Source: CAZIVP01 sp964542915 (GTDB taxonomy: Bacteria; Calditrichota; Calditrichia; Calditrichales; Calditrichaceae). From it: a DNA stretch of 64,000 bases. The translations under genes and the position numbers were made by a program. The notes beneath the pieces are model-generated. The model was not told the DNA's origin. It made no database searches and worked only from the letters and a program-made list of their open reading frames with translations. Shown piece by piece: positions 16,689-26,400 of the stretch (position 1 is its first letter; every line of letters begins with the position of its first letter). The DNA is taken from assembly GCA_964542915.1 (NCBI GenBank), contig CAZIVP010000002.1, forward strand, positions 248,001-312,000, given 5' to 3'.

Positions 16689-17429
16689 TTGGCGCGCATG
16701 TTGGTAATTCGAAGTAGTGAGACATTTAACGAATCTCACGAGCTTTTCGAAGATTTGCTCCAATGGCAAATTGTGTACGTTAACGGCCAAATTCCACCGC
16801 ATACCACCTCCCTTAACCTCATAAAAAAGGAAGATATTCATTTTTTGGTTTTCTCAAGAGAACCGGGACAATCACTTTTTGAAGAAATTGCATCGTTGCA
16901 CAAAGCGTTTCCCCTATTATTAATGATTTATTATTTTCCTCAATTAAAAAATATCGAATTTGCACAACTTTATGAATCCGGATTCCATTTTTGTATCGTG
17001 GGCGACGCCAGACAGGTCAATCTGATACGAACACTCAAAAATCTCTGGAACGAACACTGGCGCAGACTTCCCGACTGGTTGGCGCCCGAAACAAAAAGCA
17101 AACAATGCCAGGAAATGATCCAACTCATTGAAGGCCTTCCCATCGATCGCCTGAACGCCGAAGCCCTGGCAGTTGCGATGAATATGGAAGAACGCCCCTT
17201 CCGGCGTAATTTTCAGGATAATTTCGGTTATTCATTCAAGACTTTTAAAAAAAGGCTTTTTACACATTATGAACAGGTTTTGTTATTTGAAAAACAGCTT
17301 TCGGCCCGGCAGACGGCCGAGGCCTTGAGATACAAGCATCTATCCAGCTTCAGCCGTTCGTTTAAAAACAGACACGGTCAGAGTTGGCAAAATCTTAAAT
17401 TAAAAAATCTCCATAAAATGGACGAATAA
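16689..17429 (+). CDS. AraC-family regulator with receiver-like N-terminal domain, cluster-situated
   Basis: 246-aa probable transcription factor. The C-terminal third (about 145-240) is an AraC-type double helix-turn-helix: LNAEALAVAMNMEERPFRRNFQ, then SARQTAEALRYKHLSSFSRSFKNRHGQS. The N-terminal 110 residues have the strand/helix rhythm of a response-regulator receiver (FLVFS, PLLLMIYY, LYESGFHFCIV). The phospho-acceptor Asp after strand 3 is replaced (FLVFSREPGQS), and the usual Lys position reads GD. It is therefore probably a phosphorylation-independent pseudo-receiver. The reading frame may start at TTG 16689 (4 bases after AAGGAGG) or at ATG 16698. Only 29 bases separate it from the first synthase gene, so it is likely the pathway regulator and co-transcribed. 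Confidence 0.75.
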   Translation: MARMLVIRSSETFNESHELFEDLLQWQIVYVNGQIPPHTTSLNLIKKEDIHFLVFSREPGQSLFEEIASLHKAFPLLLMIYYFPQLKNIEFAQLYESGFHFCIVGDARQVNLIRTLKNLWNEHWRRLPDWLAPETKSKQCQEMIQLIEGLPIDRLNAEALAVAMNMEERPFRRNFQDNFGYSFKTFKKRLFTHYEQVLLFEKQLSARQTAEALRYKHLSSFSRSFKNRHGQSWQNLKLKNLHKMDE

Positions 17430-17458
17430 AATCCAAACAAAATAAAAGGCTCTATTCT

Positions 17459-20400
17459 ATGAAGCAGGAATCCGGTAAGTACCAAGACCCCAATTATTCA
17501 CCCAAAACACTGGTTGATTTGTTGCGATGGCGAGCCGTTACCGAACCGGATACCAGAGCATACACCTATATTAAAGACGGGGATAAAAAAGAAATTCACC
17601 TTACGTATGGTGAATTGGACAAACGCGCCCGGTCCATTGCTGCGGCCTTGCGTAGAAAGGGTTTGGAAGGCCAGCGGGCCTTGCTCCTCTATCCGCCGGG
17701 ACTCGATTACATTAGCGGTTTTTTCGGGTGTCTTTATGCGGGCGTTATCGCGGTTCCTGCTTATCCCCCCGATCCGAATCGCCTTAATCGTTCCCTGCCG
17801 CGCCTGCAGGCGATCGTCAACGACGCCAAGGCGACTGTTGCCCTGACCACCGATTCGATTCTATACATGATCCGCATGCTCAAGCTGGGCAGCAAAATGA
17901 GTAAAACACTGGAACGCATGCCTTTTCTGAGGAAATTTCGCTCTTCGATGAAATACTTTTCTTCCGGTAAAAGCGCCGTCGCGGAGTCACGCGAATTGGG
18001 CGATCTGGAGTGGCTTTCCACAGACGCCATGCTTTCGGGTATGGGCGACAACTGGCAAGCGCCGGGCGTCAACAAAGATACGATTGCGTTTTTGCAGTAC
18101 ACTTCCGGATCCACCGGAAGTCCCAAAGGCGTCATTCTCACACACGACAATTTGCTGGCGAATTCCGAAATCATTTACAATGCCATCGGCTACAGCCAGG
18201 ACGGCGAAGGTGTTTTCTGGCTTCCCATCTATCATGATATGGGGCTCATCGGCGGCGTGCTGCAACCACTCTACGGACGTATTCCCAGCACATTGATGTC
18301 GCCCATTGTTTTTCTGCAGAGGCCGTTACGTTGGCTGGAAGTTATTTCGCGCATCGAATCGGATTTTATCGGCTCGGCTGCACCCAATTTTGCATACGAG
18401 CTTTGTATTAAAAAAGCCACACCCGAAAAGGTAAAGACGCTCGATCTTAGCAGTTGGAAAATGGCTCTAAGCGGCGCCGAACCGGTGCGCCACCATACCA
18501 TTGAGCGCTTTTCGGAAATTTTTAAAGAGGCCGGTTTTCGTAAAAAAGCATTTTTTCCGGCTTACGGTTTGGCGGAGGCAACCCTGTTTGTAACCGGCGC
18601 CACGTTCCAGGAAGGACCCGTTTACCTCAATGTAGATAAACACGCTCTTAAGAAGAATAAGATATTGGAAACGCCAACCCAAGACGACAACAGCCAGACG
18701 CTGGTAAGTTCGGGAAAAAATCAGCCGGGACAACGAACCGCCATAGTAAATCCCGATACAGCCCATGAATGCAAACCCGGCGAGATCGGCGAAATCTGGG
18801 TAAAAGGTCCAAGCGTATCGCCCGGTTATTACGAAAGACCAGAAGAGACCAGCGAAACGTTCCAAAATTATATTGCCGGAAGTAATGACGGCCCCTACCT
18901 GCGCACCGGCGATCTCGGGTTCATAAGAGAGGGCGAGGTCTTTGTTACCGGCCGTGTTAAAGACCTGATCATCATCCGGGGAACCAACCATTATCCACAA
19001 GACATCGAACTGACGGTTGAACGCAGCCATCCGGAATTACGCCCCGGATGTACCGCCGCTTTTACGATCGACATTGAAGATGAAGAACAGTTGGTAATCG
19101 TTCAGGAGGTGCGTCATAGCCGCAATATCGACACGGACGATATCTTTCAGCACATTCGGCAGGCGGTCAGCGAACACCATGACCTGCAAGCCCATACCAT
19201 CGTTCTTATTAAAGCGCGTACTATCAACAAAACATCAAGCGGAAAAATCCAGCGCAGCGCCACCAGAAATGATTTTCTTAATGATAATCTGAAAGAGGTC
19301 GCCCGCTGGGAACGCGGCAAAGAATCGTTCCAGCCGGCAACACCGGAACCACGCGAAGAAAAAGAAAAACAGGAAACCGAACGCCCGCCCTCAAAAGTGA
19401 AATCGGATCAAACCCGCGAAATCGAACAGTGGTTGGTCCATCATCTGGCGGAACTGCTCGGCGCGAACCCTCAGGAAATCGATATACGTCAGCCTTTTAT
19501 CAGTTTTGGGTTGGATTCCGCTCAGGCGGTCGGTCTTGCCGGCGATCTGGAAGAGTGGCTGGGCCGCGAATTATCACCAACGTTGATCTGGGACTATCCG
19601 ACCATTGAAGCTCTGGCGCGGCACTTAGCCTTGGAGAGTGCAGAAACGGTGGGATCGAAACGTGTTCGCCACAAAACCCGGTATGAATACGAACCTGTGG
19701 CCGTAATCGGGGTGGGTCTGCGCTTCCCGGGCGCTAACAATCACAATGAATTCTGGGAAATGCTTAAAAACGGAATCGATGGTATCAGCGAGGTGCCTTC
19801 CGACCGATGGGACGCCGAGGCATTTTATGACCCTACGCCGGGAACCATTGGCAAGATGATTACCAAACACGGCGGTTTTTTATCCCGCGTGGACCAATTC
19901 GATCCCAATTTCTTTGGCATTGCACCGCGCGAAGCCCGTCAAATTGATCCGCAGCAACGGCTGCTCATGGAGGTAAGTTGGGAAGCATTTGAGCATGCCG
20001 GCCTTACCCTGGAACAAATAGCAGGAAGTCGCACCGGCGTTTTTATCGGAATCAGCGCCAATGATTATTCACGCATCCAGAAGGGCGGGCCGGAATCCAT
20101 TAATCCCTATTCCGGTACAGGCAACGCCTTCAGTATCGCATCCAATCGCCTTTCGTACCTGTTTGATCTGCGTGGGCCGAGTATTTCCGTGGATACGGCC
20201 TGTTCTTCTTCACTGGTATCGGTGCACAATGCCTGCCAGGGTTTGCGTCAGGGCGAATGCGATATGGCATTGGCCGGCGGTGTTAATCTCATTCTATCGC
20301 CCGAGCTTAACATCACATTCTCTCAAGCCAATATGATATCCGCCGACGGCCGCTGTAAAACCTTCGACGCCAATGCCGACGGCTACGGCCGCGGCGAAGG

Positions 20401-23400
20401 CGCCGGTGTTGTTGTGCTGAAGCGCCTTTCGGACGCCATTCGGGACCGGGATCATGTGCTGGCCGTCATCAAAGGTTCTGCAATCAATCAGGACGGACGA
20501 AGCAACGGCATCACGGCGCCCAACAGCTTAGCGCAACAGGCAGTCATCAACGATGCGCTCGATAACGCCGATATTTCTCCGGATCAGATTCAATATCTTG
20601 AAACACACGGAACCGGCACTCCACTCGGCGATCCCATCGAGATTGAATCCATTAAAAAAACCATGTTACAGGAACGCAGCAAGGACAACACGCTTTATAT
20701 CGGCTCGGCTAAAACCAATATCGGCCATCTGGAGGCGGCGGCGGGCATTGCCGGTTTGATCAAATTAATTCTATCTATAATGCACGAAGAGATTCCGCCC
20801 CATATTAATTTTAAGGAATTAAATCCCCATATACGGCTCGAAAATACGCCCATCAAGATTGCGTCCGAAAACATACCATGGAAGCGTTCTGAAAAGTTGC
20901 GTATGGCGGCCATCAGTTCGTTCGGCTTCGGGGGAACCAATGCCCACATGATTTTGAGCGAACCGGAGAAAAGCGAGGTTTCCGATGAGGAACGCGGCCA
21001 AATCCAATTGCAGGAACGCATCATGCCCATAACGGCTCATAGCCGGGCTGCTTTAAAAGACCGGGTCATGCATATCCGGCGCTTTCTGCAACAAACACCG
21101 CAAACCGCCGAAACGCTATACGATGTATTATATCGTTTAAGCCTTAAACGAAGCCATCTGGATCATCGGTTCGCCGTTATTGCCGAAAATCATGATGAAT
21201 TCAGCAAGGCCATGGATGCCTACATCCATGACGATGAAAAAGCGCCTGTTGTAACAGGCCGTAAAGACGCCAATCTGCAACATAAAATTGTTTTTGTTTT
21301 TTCCGGTCAGGGTCCGCAATGGTATGGAATGGGACACGAACTGATGCAAAAAGAACCGGTATTCAAGGCAACGGTCGATCGCATTTCTATTTTACTTGAA
21401 GAGTACTGCGGATGGAAGTTAGACGAAGCGTTGGCAGCGGATGAAGAACATAGCCGGCTGAACGAAACCGAAGTGGCGCAACCTGCACTTTTTGCCATCC
21501 AGGTTGCCCTTGCCGCATTGTGCCGAAGCTGGGGCATGGTTCCCGATGCCGTGATCGGCCACAGTGTGGGTGAAGTTGCCGCGGCCCATGTTGCCGGAAT
21601 CCTGAGTCTCGACAGCGCTGTTAAGGTTATTTACCATCGCAGCCGTTTGATGCAGCAAGCCACGGGTCTCGGTAAAATGGCTGCGGTGGACCTGCCTTAT
21701 GATGCATTGAAGGAAGTGATCGCCGGCTTCGAACACCAACTTTCACTTGGCGCACGAAACAGCGTTACATCCAACGTGATTTCCGGAGAGGAAACGGCGG
21801 TGGATGAAGTCCTGAAAAAACTTGGCGAACGGGATGTCTTTTATAAGAAATTGCCGGTCAATTACGCGTTTCACAGTCCGCAAATGGAACCATATAAAAA
21901 GGAACTGATGCAGGCTCTGGAAGGCATCGATCTGCAATCTATAAACATCCCGATCATTTCCACCGTCACCGGCGATTATGCAGCCGAACAGGATTATGGC
22001 GCCGAATATTGGGGACAAAATATCCGGGAGTGCGTGCAATTTTCCGATGGCATAAACCGTCTTTTGGGCGACGGCTACAACACATTTATCGAAATCGGAC
22101 CGCATCCGGTTTTACGTAATTACATTCAACAAAACGTTTCCGAACTAAAAAAGAATGTATTTGTACTTCCCTCCCTGCGGCGTAAAGAACCGGAGAAACG
22201 TCGCATGCTGACCACTCTAGCCCGCTTATGGACAATGGGCTATCCGGTTGATTGGGAAAAATTGTATCCGCTGCCCGGTCAATTTATCGATCTGCCGCCC
22301 TACCCGTTTCAGCGCCAACGCTATTGGATAGACGATCAGGAAGACGTGACAGAGCGTCCGGCGGAATCGCCGACCGAATATCAAGCCGACAGCGTTCATC
22401 CGCTGCTTGGCGTTCAGCAGGCCAGCACTCTCATGACAAGTAATTCCAACTGGTCTATCCAACTTAAATCCGATTTTGTGGCATATCTGAACAATCACTC
22501 GCAGACCAATGCGCCGGTGTTCCCGGAATCGGCCTACCTGGAAATGGCCGTAGCCGCCTCACAACAAACGTTCAAGGATCAGGAAACGGTGCTTCGCAAT
22601 ATCGTTTTCAAAAACGTTTTAAAACTCAAGCAAAACGAGACGCGCCAGCTGCATTTTTCTCTGACGCCGGTCTCGGCCAATACGGCTTACTTTCAGGCAT
22701 TCAGCAAATCCAAATCATCACAAGGACGCCCCTCATGGACCATGCACAGTTTCGGGTCCATTGTTCGTGAAGAAACGCCGCAAAACGGCTTTGAATTAAA
22801 AACGCCGGAATCATTAAAAAGTACGATGCAGCCGGAAGGCGATATCCGGAGCTTTTTCAGAGTACTGCAGAAAGTGGGTATGGATGCAAACGGAATCAGT
22901 CAATCCTGCGAAACGGTTTACAAAAATGAAAATGAATCGCTTATCCAAATGCGTCTGCCGGTGCAGCAAACAGCGGACTGGAAACATTATCACATCCATC
23001 CACTAGTACTCAACTATGCATTTCATATTCTTACCGCCACGGCAATGCAGCATAATGGCGATGATTTGTATGCAGCGCATTCGCTCGATTATCTCAAACT
23101 CTATAAACAGCCTGCAACCGACATGTGGGTTCATGTAAAATTATATCCGACAACATCAGAACAGACCAACAATATTACCAGCGATCTGTACCTCTTCGAC
23201 GGACAGGGCAACCCGCTGCTCGAGGCGCGCGGCCTCCGTCTGAGAGTTCTTCCGGGGTCTATGGCTCTGGCGAACATCGTCTATGAAACGGACTGGAAAA
23301 AACTGACGCCGGCCGGCGAAGCCAACAAAAACTTAGATGCCAGCGATAAGTGGATAATCCTGGATGACGGGCACCATGGTTCTCTGTTTCAAAAGGAGCT

Positions 23401-26400
23401 TCAGATTAAATCAAAAGCTGTGGTGGTTCTGCCATATCAGCATTTTATCAAAAACGGCGCACCCGGAACAGAAGCTTTGAAAAAACAACTATCCGAGCAG
23501 CTTGGTGATTATTTGGGCGCCAATGTTGCCGTTCTGTTTTTATGGGGTCTTTCGGGCGGCAAAAATGATTCCCGAAGTCTGGAAATTTTAAGCGAACTGC
23601 TCCGGGAGCAAAAGACCGATGTGGAACACTTTTACGTTTTTACACGCTCTGCTTTGGCTCTGGCATCGAACGCCGCGGAAGCCGACCCCAGGCAGTCTCT
23701 ATTGTGGGATACAGGAGCCCGGCTACAATCCAATCATCCGGACCTGAACATCAGGTTATTCGACGTTGAAGGCGCCATGCCGCGCTTAGCGGAAGTTCTG
23801 CAATTGCCGCCATCCGAGCTGAGGCTTGCAAGCCGGAACGGTTCTTTTTACGGCGCAAGGCTCGCGCCCTCAATTGATTTTACGACCCAGGGCTACTATC
23901 AACAGTACGATCAAATCCAATTGCCTTCCAAACCAAGGAAAACATTGGCCGAACAAGAGGTTGAGATTGAAGTGAAGGCTGCGGGACTGAGTAAGTCTGA
24001 TGTCGCTTTACTCAAAGATTCATCTACTGCAAGCGGTTACAAGGGCGGCACATCCTGCGCCGGTGTTATCGCTCATACGGGCAAGGCCGTAACTCAGTTT
24101 AAACCGGGAGACGCTGTGATTGCCCTGGGATCGGGTACACTCTATCCGCACGTGACGCTACGCCAGGAGTTTGTCTCTAAAAAACCCGAACACTTAAATT
24201 TTGAAGAAGCGGCCGCCCTGCCCTACGACTTTGTAACCGCCTATTACGCATTGGTTTATCTCGGTCGTCTGCAATCCAATGAAACCGTATTCATTCAGGA
24301 TGGCGCCAGCCCGCTTGGATTGGCGGCCATGCTGATCGCCCTGCAGCACGGTTCCAGAATTTTTGCAACCGCCGATACGTCTGAAAAAAAAGCGTTGTTA
24401 AAAAAATACGGCGCCGAGGAAGTCTTTGACAGTAACTCCCTGGAGTACGTAGACCAAATCAGCGAGCTCACAGAAGGCAAAGGGGTGGATATCATTGTTA
24501 ACACCTCTTCCTTTCAACAGGTTGCCCATAGCTTCTCGATATTAAAATCATTCGGACGCTTTTTGGAGCTCAGCACCGGCGATACATTCGAACAAGCGCT
24601 CTATTACCACCACTTGCGTCGTAATATCTCATTTTTTGCCATCGATATGCTAAACGTTGCCAATGAGCAACCGGGATTGACCAGGGAGATTATGGACGAA
24701 GCGATGCAATATTTTAATAAACACGATTTCAAACTACCGCGGTTAAATATTTTTACACTGAACCATCTCGGTCATGCGCTTTATCTGATGGAGCAGGATA
24801 AGCGTCTCGGCAAGTTCATCCTTACCCTGCGTAAAGATACGACAAAAGATATATCCACCGTTAAACTTCTTGATACCGGAGGTCAATACCTCATTGCAGG
24901 CGTGTTCGATGAAAACGAAGTTGCCCTGCTGCAATGGCTTAACGAACAAGGCGCCCGGCGTTTCATCCTTCAACCGCTACACGAAGAAGGCCGCGACGCC
25001 ATAAAACGATCGCGGAAACGCTTAAAGGGAAATGTGGAAATAGATGTGTTCGATCCAGATAAACACAAAAACACAGAAGTCAAGGGCGTTATAATATCGA
25101 CCAGCGGACTCGATCCCGAGATATCTGCCGATACCTTTTTACAAAATCTGGAAATGATATATGATTTCGCCGGACATTCGGAAACCGATTTTTTCATCAC
25201 GGTTAGCAGTTTTACCCACCTTTACCAACAACCGGCGGGCATAAAGCGGTTATGTCCGGAGGAAACCCTCACGGCGTTTAATCAACGCCGCACGATGGAA
25301 GGCAGACCCGCCTTGCAACTGAGCCTTGACGGCGAAATTCCGAAGGATCGACAAATTGCTTTCCAACGGTGGAATATTTTACGAACACTGATCAAACAGA
25401 ATGAAGGCTACCTTATTATTAGCGAGATGGATTGGGACGCCTTTTTCAAGGAAAATCAGGGCGATCAGCTACCGGCCTTGTATGAATATTTCCAAAAGGG
25501 TGTTGAAGACAGCACGCAAACTAGTTCGGTTGAACTGGACGGCGACGAAATAACCCGCGCTGCATTGATGGCCGAATCCCCGGAAGATCGACGTGTAATG
25601 CTGGAAGCTTATCTGCGTAAACAAATTGCAGGCGTCGTCGGGATCGATCCTGAACAAATTGCAATGGATCAATCACTGATGAACCTGGGTATCGATTCTC
25701 TTATGGCAATTGAACTTAAAAATACAGTTGAAAGTCGCCTAGGATTAACCCTTCCGATCGCAACTTTATTGCAGGGGCCAACTGTAAACGATCTGTGCGA
25801 ACAATTCCTGCCGCAGCTCAGTGAAGCGAGCGGCAGCGAAGAAGTGGTGTTGCAGCCCAAGCAAGAAAGCGAACGCCGTATCCAGGAATACGAACTGTCC
25901 CATGGGCAGAAAGCTATGTATTTCCAACACGTCATGGCGCCGGAAAGTATCTTCAATCTGGCCTATGCCGTACGCATCCGCTCCGAGTTCGACAAAGATA
26001 AACTGCAACAATCGTTTCAAGTATTGGTTGATCGCCATACCTCCCTTCGCACCACTTTTCATATGAAAGACGGACAGCCCATCCAACGTATCCATCCCGA
26101 TATGCCGGCATTCTTTTATGAAGAAGATGTGAGCGAATGGACCGAGCAACAGTTGAAAAAGCGCCTGGATGAAGAAGTACTGCGCCATTTCGATTTAGAA
26201 AACGGACCGCTCATGCGCGTTTTTCTGTTCCGTAAAGCCGAAAAAGACCATATACTTCTGTTTGTAATGCACCATATCGTAACCGATATGTGGTCGCAGG
26301 CTCTATTGTTGAATGAATTGAGTCTGATTTTCAATGAGCCGCAGAATACGTCGGTTCTTCCTATTCTCAAAAGTGATTACACCGATTATATCCGATGGCA

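Noticed and set aside
21419..22105. Long antisense frames within the KS-AT region and similar frames elsewhere opposite the synthase genes
   Set aside because: They mirror the codon pattern of the sense genes, have no ribosome sites or recognisable domains, and lie wholly inside conserved catalytic domains.
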